A program made the position numbers and the translations under genes. From assembly GCF_000002425.4 (NCBI RefSeq), contig NC_037262.1, positions 5,067,816 to 5,131,815 of the forward strand: a stretch of DNA of 64,000 nt. Direction: 5' to 3'. This DNA is from Physcomitrium patens (lineage: Eukaryota > Streptophyta > Bryopsida > Funariales > Funariaceae). The notes beneath the pieces are model-generated. The model saw nothing but the letters and a program-made list of their open reading frames with translations, was not told the origin of the DNA and did not search any database. This document shows positions 1 through 11,100 of this stretch, one piece after another; positions within the stretch are counted from its first letter, which is position 1, and every line of letters begins with the position of its first letter.

Positions 1-571
1 TAATGTGTGAAGAAAAGTTCTGTTCATGTACACAATTGTTAAAAAAAATTTATTTTGCATTTTAAATTTTTTAACAACACCTGTGCATCAGAATTGCCTA
101 ACTATGTTATGTCATATTATTTTTTAATACAAAAATAGATTTTTCTTTTTTTAATACAAAATTTCTTAGGCCCATCTTCATGAAGAATGTTGCTTAAAAT
201 GCACAGTACCTAAAACTTACAACTATGTGATCACTTACACATCTCTTGTGCCTACAAAAAATGACCAGCATGCTGTTTTGTGTCATTGCAAGCTACCCAC
301 TCACTAGTATTGAAAGGGCATTAACTCTGCCAACTAAACTCATTAGTTGGGAGATTAGCTGAGAACTGGACCATGTTTTAGGTTCTGATAAACTGCAAAA
401 GCTAATTTAAGAACTGATGTACAAAATCAATCAATGTTCATTCAAGTTTAAAAAAGGACTGACTAATTCATTCTTAGAGATTTAGATCCATTATTTTTGC
501 AAATACACTTTTCTCAAAAGATCTACAATGTCTGTATTTTCCATGGCACATGTTTCCACTTTTCTGTGTGT

Positions 572-592
572 GTATATATATATATATATATA
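572..592. repeat. (TA)n microsatellite
   Basis: About ten TA units preceded by a short GT run. It is the first of several TA tracts in the left 3 kb; others lie at 1165-1184 and 2642-2666. Confidence 0.9.
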
Positions 593-889
593 AATATAGA
601 GGACTACAGGGATCAAACTGTAAAACTAGAATCTGGTTGTTGGGCACTGTGAATAAGTTGCTCTGTTTGATTAGCAAAGCAGGCTGGCAAGCATAATACT
701 CTCAATCAATCCAAGTCCACAAGTAACCGAGTGTCAGTCAGGGGAAGAAGCATGGAGGCATGTGGGGTGCCTCCACTAGCATGTGCAAATCACATCTCAT
801 TTGCTTAAGCCAACAGATAAAGCCTGCCCACAAAAATTCCTTTGTAATGAATCCTTTGTTCCTGTGGCTGGCTGGCTGGCTGGCTAGCT

Positions 890-917
890 TTTCAACTCCA
901 GCAGACTGGAGTTGAAA
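890..917. repeat. Perfect 12-bp inverted repeat (hairpin)
   Basis: TTTCAACTCCAG at 890-901 is followed by a four-base spacer and its exact reverse complement at 906-917. A (GGCT)n run lies just before it, from about 864. A transcript of either strand would fold into a tight stem-loop. The stem is too short for a typical plant microRNA precursor, and no known microRNA sequence was recognised in it. Confidence 0.8.
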
Positions 918-1949
918 GAACATGGCTTAAGACAAAGCAACTTCTCTGATACAGTAACCATGAAGATCCATATCTTTGAACAGAAGCCATGTAGAAAGAA
1001 TAATAGAGGTTTTGATCAACACCACTCTGAGTAAGTAATACTGTAAAAATCACTCCAATGGGTACTTCACCATTCAGTGCAGATTACACAGGCCCCCAAA
1101 TAATTGTTGTAGGAGTATGGTACAAGTATCTAGAAGGTGGGGTTTTAAGCATAAACATTCATACTATATATATATATATATATAATTGTTGTGTAATTTT
1201 CATTTTTCTATGTTTTTTGTAGGAGAGTGATGGATGAAAAAAACTTGAATAGTACAGATAAATCTACATTTTGACAGTGTTGCTTACACCTTTACCTTAA
1301 GGGTTTTTTGGGGGGTTCGTGAAATGCATAATATACTTCCACCAATGGAAGTACATTTTTGTGTTGATAGCAAGCTGGAAAGTTGGGGTCTTTTGCTGGG
1401 TACAGTAATCAAAGCCTTTCAAACTTATTATTTGCTCTTAAGGTAGGTAGGCCCTTGTTCTGTCTGTAACGGTCATCCATCACCCTTCCCCTACTGACCT
1501 CTTCACTTGAGTAGTGCTTCGAAGGTTAGTGAAAAACCTTCCTCCCTCCCTCCCCCCACAACATCATGATTATACCCCATGGAACCCAAGCCTTGAAGCT
1601 CACTCTCACAAGCCAAGCCAAGGTGGTCATAAAGCAGTGGCATTGATACAGCCTGGTGAAGCTTGATTTGGAGACACTTGTGTGGCCTGATCTGAGCAAG
1701 CAAGCAATCCTGGAGTGAGCCCACCTGTCAAAGCCAGCCACAGCCACTTGATTGATGGATGGATTGTATCTCCTCTTTGCTTGCCCCCAATCAAGAGATG
1801 GAGGATTCAAGCACGGGAAGCTTGATCTGGGCAGATCCCATATATTCCAGCACCTGGTGGTAGTAGTGGTGGTACAATAGCAAAGAAGAATCAGAGACAG
1901 AGAGAGAAGGCATGGTTCATGAGCATGCTGCAATCAGTAGAGGATACAC

Positions 1950-1996
<47 letters not shown>
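1950..1996. repeat. Compound (TA)n(GA)n microsatellite
   Basis: About ten TA units (1950-1970) run directly into about thirteen GA units (1971-1996). Purine-rich GA tracts are common in plant promoters and 5' untranslated regions, but no gene start could be tied to this one. Confidence 0.9.
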
Positions 1997-2641
1997 TGAA
2001 ACAAGCAAGCAATCAGGTGGGCAGTAAGTACCACAAGAAGATTTGTGAATCTGCTCATCCATGCTCTCTCTTGCCCTCTGTCCTGACTCCCACACCACTG
2101 AGTGTGAACCAAAAGGGCCAAGCCTCTCTCCACCATGGCATTCCATGGCAGGCAGAAGCAGAAGCAGGGGAGCAGCAGTCCAGACAGACAGGGCAGAGCA
2201 GAGAGAGGCACTGGCAGTGAGGCAGGGCCATTTTGCCTTGGATTCAGTGTCTGTTGAAGTGAGTGAGAATGGAAAAATGAAAGGGAGGTGGGGGTTGAGC
2301 CTTCCAGTAGCCCTGGCACAGCACAACCCCCAGGCCTTCTTTGCCTTCCTTGCCTTCCTTCCCTCCCTCCCTAACTTAAAAACTGTTCTGGAAAGCCTTG
2401 CATGCCTTTTGTTATTGCTGCTGCTGGCTCTTGCCCTGTGCATGACAAACAATTTGTGGAAGCAGATCACCATTCTCAGCCTTTTTGTACTTCAAGGCTG
2501 TGGATTGTGGCATAGCTTTGTACTTGGGTGAGCCATGGATCCAGCCTTGCATGCTTGAATGAGTGCACATGTGTGTGTGTTCAAACCTTCTCCTTTTTTG
2601 GAGGTTAATCTTTTTTTACAGGAATTCGGAGAGTTGATTGA

Positions 2642-2666
2642 ATATATATATATATATATATATATA
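2642..2666. repeat. (TA)n microsatellite
   Basis: About twelve uninterrupted TA units, followed by a short GT run. Confidence 0.9.
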
Positions 2667-3711
2667 AGTGTGTGTGTCTTTGTGAAGGAATTTGTGGTTG
2701 TTCTGAGTTTGTGTTTGTCCATTTCCATAATCACTGCATAATATGCAAAACCTTGTGGATGATGTGATGATGTGAATGGTGTGAATGAAATAATAATGCA
2801 GATTCAAATGTTTTGATCACATGCAAGGTGTGTATGCTCTTCAAAGATGTTGATGTGAATTTTGTAAGAAGTATGTTTTTTTGGGGTTCAGGAATGATAT
2901 GTACAACACAAAAGAAAACCATGTGCTTATGCAGTGAGTGGATAGGACAACTGAAGGAGAGTTTGTACAAGTCCCAATGCTGCAAAAAGCATGTTGTATT
3001 TGGAGATTTTAAAATTCATTGGCCAGACTTTCAAAACAAATCCATAATTAAATTCAGAAAAATGATTGACACAATGTGTCAGTTATTTAGAAACCAAATC
3101 CTCACATCCTTTTATTTATTTTTTAAATAAATAAACAGAGAAAAATTCCTAGACAGTTTCAACTTTTAAAAGAAAGAAAAAGAATGCATGTCAAAATCAT
3201 CAAGAGAAGTCCATGCATGAACCTAACCACCACATCAGAAGAAAGAAAGTTATCACAATTATTTAAAAGTTAAACTACTGAAGCAATACCACCTACCTAG
3301 TATGTACATCAATAGTTATGGGTTGAAGTTTGATATTCCAGACATGATATATTTCCAACACATCTGAATATATCTAAAATTCACAAAAAACTAACATGAT
3401 TCTTTGGCTTTTCACTTGGAATCTATGGAATCTTCTTGAGAAAACCAATTTCCATCATACTGGAACAAAATTAATGCTGTTTCACAATATATTGATAAAC
3501 ATTTACCAATAAGTATCATACCAGACACCATGGACACGTGTTCATGCCTAACAGATATCTGCAATATATCAGTTCATGCTATCACTTATAGAGGGTTCAT
3601 TGCCTTACAATTGATCCTGATACAAGACATGATCATCCTATACCAGTCTCAGTTGATGTTCTAGGGTATCACCTAGCCTGACATTATGTGGTTTATTCCA
3701 TTTGATATAAT

Positions 3712-5043
3712 TTAATTCATCATGGTAGTGAAAGACTTAAAGCACCACATGGCAGTCTCTTTTTCATGAAAAGAAGTCTCAGCTATTTCCTGTCCTGTCT
3801 CATCTACGTACTCACTCAGACCATCACTACCAGCTTCGAAATATTTCAAACTGGAAAAATTTAAGTCACGTACATTCAACAAGACCACCAACAAATCTGT
3901 CAATTCAAAAGTTCTCGAGTTACAATTCACACTGAAAAATTATACGAGGAGTTTCAAAGTTAGAGGGGGAAAATTCAAGCTGCTCATGACAAATTTGAAA
4001 GCTGGGAAAGAAAGACCTACACTGATCTGTATGAACATCGTCCACAACAGCAGGAAATACATAACAGAATTTCCACAACAAAGCAGAAAAGCTAACTTCC
4101 TTGCATCTTCATTAACACAAACTTCTACAATAGTTCTGCAGGCTATCACCACTACGTTACCTCCATTCGCACTGCTTAAGTACAGGGTCAGGATTACCAT
4201 ACTCCAATCGCTCCAAGAAACAGTTTCGAGGCCTAATTGTTATTCTAATGGTAGTGAAAGACTAAAAGCACCACAATCTAGAAAAATTTCCGAAGGCTTT
4301 CAAGCTAATCAATCTCTCTCCTCTTCCCAGACTAGAATTCGACGCATCTATCCTGGCAGCGCCTAAGAAGTGAACGGAAGATTGATCCAAAAACAGAGTC
4401 CATGACATTGCTTTTGGAAGCAAGCAGATACTCTTGGGGCTAACGCGAGGTGGGTACAAACCCGACCAATCGTAAACATCTCCATACAATCACTGCTACT
4501 ATCGGTAACAGAAGCCTAACATCTATCCATGATTTATGCGCACTTATGCAATGCAAGCCTCCTACAGCTTCAATACAGATTCTTTGCTTTAAATAGACAA
4601 AGCAACAACATCAGAGAATTTACCAATCTGTATATTTTATACATACACCAAGCAAGATAAAAGAGAAGAGTACCCAAAAAAGCGGCGAAACTTTGACAAA
4701 TTATTCACAAATTTCTGGTGCATATGAATACGAAAAATTTCAAGCTTTCACGCACATCATTGGCTGGCTCACGTCTTACAAACTGAGATAAATAACACCG
4801 AACCCCATTCCACAATCCAAGCAGGGCTATGGGCATCCAAACCGGATACAACCAGCTCCAGTTTAATGCAATTTTGAATAACTGGACGATAACCATGGAA
4901 TATGAATACCTACAATCTTGAGGAGAAGCATCAAAATTGAAGCATTGCGTAATGATGACTGAATGATTCCTACTAGCCTCTAGTCCCTCACCTATGCTTA
5001 TCTCACGGAAGAAAGGTGGTTGCCTGTCATATCTTTCAATGAT
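3712..5043 (-). other. 3' flank of RPN7, possibly 3' UTR
   Basis: This stretch follows the RPN7 stop on the minus strand. It holds short open frames but none with a recognisable domain. The part nearest the gene is the natural place for its 3' untranslated region. A 28-bp segment occurs twice here (3722-3749 and 4248-4275; separate entry). No coding gene is claimed. Confidence 0.4.
3722..4275. repeat. Direct repeat of 28 bp, copies 526 bp apart
   Basis: Positions 3722-3749 and 4248-4275 share a 28-bp segment beginning atggtagtgaaagact with a single mismatch. The flanks do not align. Both copies lie downstream of RPN7 on the minus strand. Origin is unknown. Confidence 0.85.
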
Positions 5044-6204
5044 TTACAAGTCAATGACTCTGGACAACTTCTGTATGCGATTCAGCAAGAGATCTCCCTG
5101 CTTGATTGTAGACTGATACAGAGCGTTCTTCGCATCGGGTCGATTGGTTTCAAGGACGCCAGCCACTTTGTCAATCTTGCAGTTCAAACTCCCGGCAGCA
5201 ATAAACCTTGATAGTTCCAAGTCCAGAAAATTCACGCTCACACCAAAAGCCTTCGCCATGGCCTCCATGGTGACGCTCTTGTAGGATTCAAGAAACTGTG
5301 TGTAAGCTACAGATCGAACTTCACGCATGTAGAACCTAAAATGCGGTAGCAAGTAGCGGTCAAGTCTGATTTGCTCAGTCAGTCCCGCAAATGCCACAAA
5401 CATGGTCTGATAACGACATTCGTAGAGGGCATTCAGAAAGTCCGAAAGATGGTTAATCTTCCCTATGATAGAAAGTATCTCTGGAGCATCCACCACTTTC
5501 TGCCGCAATGCAACACGGTCTAGCGAGATGATGCTGGTCAGGACAGAGTAGAAGATGAAGATGTCATAAGAGAAAAGCTCGTAAGTAGTGAAGGTCGAAA
5601 TTGAGTCTAAGAACAGAGTAGCTGCTTGCTTGAAGTTCCGTGTTGCCAAGCAATACAGCCCCTCGTAAACCTTCAATCTATTCTTCCGCTCCCAATCACC
5701 GCCATCAGCAAATAAACTCTTCGCCTTATCGATGTTGCGTGAAATTAGGTTAAAGTCAAGGTGAAAGAAACCAAGGCGAAGGGTATGAAACACGAGGTCC
5801 ATCTTCTGCCCCACAGCCACCGTCTTCGCTTCCGTCACCTTCAACTGCTCCAACGAATTCTCCTTATCGCCAATGCGGATGTAGAAAAGCGCCTTCGCCA
5901 AGAGCGCCTCCCGCACCTCGCTCTCGCCGAGATTTTCTTCCGCATCCGCAATCTTATCATCGAGAGTCTTCAGCTCGTTGGCGTTGCTACTGTTAATCGA
6001 ATCCAGCAGCGTCTGATCGAGCTCCCAGCCAAGCTCCTGAGAGCAAGACTGGTACAAACCCGCCATGTTGTCGGACTTGATGATCGTCATGACCTCATCC
6101 TTCAACGACGCCTTCTCAATGTCCTCAACATCCGACGAGCGCAGAAGAAATAGCTTGTGCGCCAGCACTAGCTTGGGATCCTGCGTTGCCACTCTCTCCT
6201 CCAT
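5044..6204 (-). CDS. RPN7: 26S proteasome regulatory subunit RPN7 (PSMD6)
   Basis: Encodes a 386-residue subunit of the lid of the 19S regulatory particle, which helps the deubiquitinating and substrate-handling parts of the 26S proteasome assemble in cytosol and nucleus. The protein aligns along its whole length with plant and animal RPN7. Landmarks are the LVLAHKLFLL start, the helical-repeat half with DAEENLGESEVRE and GGDWERKNRLKVYEGLY, and the PCI half with FLDSISTFTTYE, AMAKAFGVSV, LSRFIAAG and KIDKVAGVLETNRPDAKN. It ends in LLNRIQKLSRVIDL, the plant family terminus. I chose the ATG at 6204 (MEERVATQ); the frame stays open a little further upstream but only with a GTG. There is no intron in the coding region. 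The family is usually about 385-390 residues, so the gene is full length and appears intact. Confidence 0.97.
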   Translation of the reverse strand: MEERVATQDPKLVLAHKLFLLRSSDVEDIEKASLKDEVMTIIKSDNMAGLYQSCSQELGWELDQTLLDSINSSNANELKTLDDKIADAEENLGESEVREALLAKALFYIRIGDKENSLEQLKVTEAKTVAVGQKMDLVFHTLRLGFFHLDFNLISRNIDKAKSLFADGGDWERKNRLKVYEGLYCLATRNFKQAATLFLDSISTFTTYELFSYDIFIFYSVLTSIISLDRVALRQKVVDAPEILSIIGKINHLSDFLNALYECRYQTMFVAFAGLTEQIRLDRYLLPHFRFYMREVRSVAYTQFLESYKSVTMEAMAKAFGVSVNFLDLELSRFIAAGSLNCKIDKVAGVLETNRPDAKNALYQSTIKQGDLLLNRIQKLSRVIDL

Positions 6205-6627
6205 CCCTAAATCCTGCTTCACCACCACCCTCCACCGACGCTTAGGGCTTACAACCGAAGAGCTATGAAACTACTTTCAGTGCAATTGACACTTCATAAC
6301 TCCGCAAAAACAGATTGGAAACCAGCCAACAAACAGCGGCTCTACTGCTTTCCAAGTCTGATTACAAAGAGCTCTTTGTAATCCCACTCCAGCAAGCAAA
6401 GATTAACGAGCGAGCAATGCGATGCGCTGGGAGACGAGGCTCCGTAAAGCGGAGAGTACCTCCCCCTTGTTTTGCAGAGGAGGGCCCCCGTTTCTTCGTC
6501 GCCCAATTCGACGAAAACATTTCCTCGAGACGATAAGTGGACGAAAACGGAACGCTACGTTGAAAACTACATGAAGTCGTCCAAGGCTCATATCAAAGCG
6601 TAAAAGAGTCCACCTTAGGTTGCACTT

Positions 6628-6630
<3 letters not shown>

Positions 6631-6662
<32 letters not shown>
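6631..6662. repeat. Poly(T) tract of 32 bases
   Basis: An uninterrupted T run about 430 bases upstream of the RPN7 start. It marks the change from gene-like composition to the AT-rich spacer. Read on the minus strand it is a poly(A) run, but it lies on the 5' side of RPN7, so it is not that gene's retrocopied tail. Confidence 0.9.
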
Positions 6663-6663
<1 letters not shown>

Positions 6664-8134
6664 TATGTCTCTCAAACTTATATTTTTAAAAAAATTTAAA
6701 AATTTATTTAGGTTTTAGAAAATTATCATATTTTATTTTTTAAAAAAAATTTGAAAATTTGAAGGTGTGTTTGATATATACATTGGTCAAGTAAAATAAA
6801 ATAAAATAAATAAAACGATGTATTTGAATAATGCGGTTTAGAGTATAGATCAATTTTTAAAACGGGCCTGATCTCTTTTTTTAAAAAGTAATCTGTACTA
6901 TGTACTATGATTGAATCCTATGTACTTATCGTTTTATATTCTATTAGAAAAATAGTAATGGACATACTATTATTCACCCTACAAGGTTCAACTTGCAAAA
7001 GATTTTTTTTAAAAAAATAAAAAATAAAAAATATTATTATTATAGAAATTTATTTTTTTTCCATAAAAGTTTTAAAAATATTCTAACACGTGATGAAAAA
7101 AAATGTTCAAAATTGTTTTAACAAACAAATTGTAAAGATAAATTTTTTTTTACTTATTTGGGTCCTTGTATAATAAAAGAACTAAAAAACACTTTATTAA
7201 TCTTCACTTAGATTAAAAAAAATATTATATTGCTTTGGTTGGTATGTAAGCCATTAGGTCACAAAATGTTCTTTTGAAACATAGAATATTAGAATATAAT
7301 TAGAATATTTTTTCTATTTTAATTAATTTTTTTTATTAGTAGGAGTGCACCTTAAATCTTTGGTGTTAAAAGGTCCAAGTTACAATATCCTTTATGTGGA
7401 TATCAAAAAATAATTTATATATATACATATAAATTATTTCAAATGAGCTAAAGGAGTGACAATTTTGACCAATGAGTATGCACCAAGTCAAAAAATAAAA
7501 TCAAATAAAATAAATAAAATTAAATTGTAAAAAATTATATAAATAGGTAGCTTTGATATTTATAATCCATTTACATTGTTAGAATTACTTTAAAGCCCTA
7601 GATTAATATGCTGCAAACTTTTGTCAACACTTTTATATTGATTTTACACAATTAATATTGCATATATCTTTTGACCATAATCATACAACTCTAGCAAAAT
7701 CAAGAACTCAGAACCATGATATCATTTTCCAATAAAATTAATTTGCGAAAGAATAAATTCCAACCTGATTTTAATGTCTCCATCAATTTTCTAACCTTTC
7801 TTCAATCCAACCACCAAATTTTTTAAACCTTTATCAAGTGGTTTATCTATAAATTCTAAAACTGTCAATGCTTAGATTGATTGATGTAGCAATTACAAAA
7901 ATGACAAATCCTAACCTGAATCATAAACTGGAAAAGGTGTGTGAAGGAACCTTGAGACTGATCCATGCTATAAACTGAAAATATTGTAAAAACTCCTAGC
8001 TTATCAAAAAGGAAGCCAGAAATGAAACTGTATCGTCTGAGCAAAAATGAACAAAAAGCTACAGGTCACTGCATCACCACTCTTCCGTGGGGCTAGGAAT
8101 GACTCCAGTATAATACTATGTACAAAAAAATTAA
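6663..8134. other. AT-rich intergenic stretch
   Basis: Strongly AT-rich DNA between the RPN7 5' end and the NEMP-like 3' end, with short A and T runs and no open frame of note. The last few hundred bases before 8135 are less biased and may include the NEMP-like 3' untranslated region. No transposon family was recognised. Confidence 0.6.
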
Positions 8135-11100
8135 TTAAGTGGGGCCTTGATACCTTCTTAAATAATCAGGATTCCTGCTCAAGAGAATTTTATCTTGGGG
8201 CAAATATGCTGTAGCCTCAACCTCGTGTTCTGGTCTCTCCTCCCTGTGTTCATTGGGAGCAATGGAAACACGGTCATTGCTGACAACATTCGTAGCCCAC
8301 CACAGTTGGAAATCTTTGGATCTGACCAGTTCACCAACTGCCTCTTCAGTGATGTCCGTAGCTTTGTACTCGGTGCTGCTCAATGGGGTACGATCTGGGG
8401 TCTTGTGAAACGTGGATGGAAATTCTTTCCGACGAGGTGGAGATGGAGATGCCAGATCTGCTGCAGGTGCTGCATTCATCAGTGAAACAATCTTGACAAA
8501 AGAATACTAACAATTGTGATATAAAAACAGAATAAAATGTTCCGAACGCAAAACTACAGCACAAGAAGTAAAATCGTTCTCTACTGCATTATTCTAATCT
8601 TAAACGTTTGGCGATGAAAATTATGGACAATACTGTGTCATTCCAGATATAGTTACATGCGTATTACCTTTTAAGTGTCTTCTTGACAATGCATTGACTT
8701 GCTCCCACCTAGTCAGAGCCTCCTTACCAGGGAGATTCTGCAGAGAATTTGCCTGAGTTCTAGTGAATGGCTTCTTGATGGCACCTCGCGTCAAAGAGGG
8801 CCGGGAGGCGTTCCGAAGTGACCTATCCTCCAAACACAAGAAATTAGTTACAAAAACTTCCCAACACGTTAGAAATTTCAAACCGCTTCACCTCTTTCAT
8901 CAGGAAGGAATTAGACCCAGATTCTTTTGTTAAATGAAGTCTGGTGCTTCACAACCAAAGAATCTACTAGATTGCTGAAGAATCTACTAGATTGCTGAAA
9001 AATCGCCCACATCTTAAAATTGTTCTGCTGAAGAAACCAAGGGTGTTTGGTTAACACTCCTGTAGCTTTTAGCTGGAACATCAGCGCAGTGGCCACCACC
9101 ATGCCAGCATAGTCTAACAACAGTAGATATTGCTCATGAAAAAGCTCAACTAATGCTGAAGTTAATCACATGATATATGCACTTCAGCTGACATTGGTAA
9201 GAAATGGTGTAAGAAACTTACTTGAACCGGAATTCGTGTAGTATTTCTTCTATCCAGGCAAGAACTCCTCTTGAATTCCAGTACCTATGCAACGGCAGAT
9301 TAGTCAATACTGAATCCTTCAATAATGAACCAAGGTATGAAGAAAGTGCAGAGACATCGTACTCACTCCATCCACTGATGTTTAATAGACTCCGAAACTT
9401 CGAAGTTCTGTAGGTCGAGCTTCCCCATAAGCCACACAACTGCTGATCCAAGTGCAAGTGCCAAAACCGAAAAGGTGACGTCATAGGAAGCCTGCCATAT
9501 ACAACAATATGTGTCAGCGAAATAAATCACGGACCACACGACATCGCACAAGATGACCATGGGCGTGCAATGGTGACAGCCAATGCCTAATATTAATATG
9601 AAACAATAAATTGATGTTTATTGGGGTATTTATTGGGGGGGGATGATGCATGAAACATGTATATCTGTGCAGTGGAATGATTTGTTCCACTTAATATCTA
9701 CATGAAAAGATTATGATAATTACTACAGAAGGATATCATATTAGCTGGATTAATAACTGTACTCCTTTCAGTGAACTGAGTAAATTAATACCTGGAGAAG
9801 CATTGTACAACCGATTAGGCGAATTGCCCATTTCACAAAATTGGCTACACCAAAATCAACACTTCCATCCTCTGCAAGGACAAACTTCCGTACTCCCCAA
9901 AACCCAAGCCAGGCACCAATCAGGAGAACACCAAGCCCTAAGAACACCGCCACCTGCCCGCCAGAAAAAACACAAAGCATAAATCAGATAAATCATAACG
10001 CAGAAAACAACATGAAGTTTGATGATGAAATCGGCAGCAAATAGCTATTCATAAACAGAAATCCAGGTTTCTCCTACTATTAGTCGTTATCGAACTTCCC
10101 ATGTTATATTTCAATACAACTAACCGAAATGAATTGCGTGTGATGGAATATCCAGAAATCCATACAGGATGGGGGACAGCACATTTCCAAATGTCAGCAC
10201 CTGGGCAAAGAGATCTATACGACGGAGAAAAACTTGAGACGCGTTTCAGACACGTAATAAGAGGTTGTAGGACTTACAGGGTTGAACATATCATCACCAA
10301 GTCCAAGATCCTTCAGAAAAGTACTAACGAGTCCACCAAAATAATGTACGACTGCAGAACCCAACCCTAGCTGAGAAATGCAAGCAACAGATTCTTTAGT
10401 CCATTGTTCCAAAAGATCATTGTACTATACCACATGTAATAATGTAAAAAATATAGCTAAAACAACAGATTAATGTACAGAAGAATACCAAAGTACTATA
10501 AACTAGAAGCCAGAGTGAGCTTTTTCGTCCAGTTGGTAGCAGCTTCATCCCCTGAAAAAACCACACATTAAATCTCATGTTAACTAGCAATCGTTCCAAA
10601 ACAGAGATAAATACACAACAAGATCTGAACAACAAATACGTCAAAGTAAGCCACTGAGTATCAGATAAGCACGGAAAAATTCAAAATCCAATTAACATTC
10701 ATTATTATCATCAACTCGCCTTGGCAGAATCATCAAAAAATTTGCAAAACTCGCCAATCTGCTGAAGCTTAAAAAACCAGTTCACCTCAAGGTAGGGTCC
10801 TATATTACACAATACGGGAGAGTCAATAAGTAAGAAAGGGCACACCGGTTTTCAGCACTGTACCTGATACAACAGTATGATTATCACTAAGAACACCCCC
10901 AAGGTCATGGCACTACTGTAGTAAAACGGCACCCAATCACTCACTACGGGAGCTATAAACAGGAACAGCATCCCCAAAAGAAGAAAAGCAATTCGGAAAC
11001 CCTGGCTCTCTGCACACATAAAATGACAGTTAGTCGTAACGAAATGCTAAAGCACCACTCTCCGATCAACTTCCTGAAAATTAAGCGAAATCCACCAGAC

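Larger units (their letters stand above)
1..3711. other. Gene-free or unresolved stretch with microsatellites
   Basis: No reading frame here resembles a known protein. The middle part (about 1450-2560) is less AT-rich than its surroundings and stays open in several frames on both strands. Those frames run into (GA)n and (TA)n tracts and give low-complexity, Leu/Ser-rich peptides, so I do not call them genes. That part could be an untranslated exon or promoter of a transcript extending beyond the window; this is a guess. The rest, especially 3000-3700, is ordinary AT-rich DNA. Confidence 0.5.

Noticed and set aside
1934-2473. Long open frames on both strands (179 residues minus, 156 residues plus) around 2 kb
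   Set aside because: They overlap each other, read through (GA)n and (TA)n tracts as Ser-Leu and Tyr-Ile runs, and match no family.
5761-6153. 130-residue plus-strand frame
   Set aside because: Antisense shadow of the RPN7 coding region with no domain of its own.
6205-6228. Eight extra residues at the RPN7 N-terminus
   Set aside because: The extension starts with GTG; the ATG at 6204 gives the family's usual length.
6631-6662. Poly(T) as the poly(A) tail of a retrocopied RPN7
   Set aside because: It lies on the 5' side of the gene, 430 bases before the start codon.
8624-8881. NEMP-like exon 10 starting at the AG before GATAGG
   Set aside because: That acceptor shifts the frame into an early stop; the acceptor after GATAG (exon start 8822) keeps the frame open and gives FKSLRNAS.
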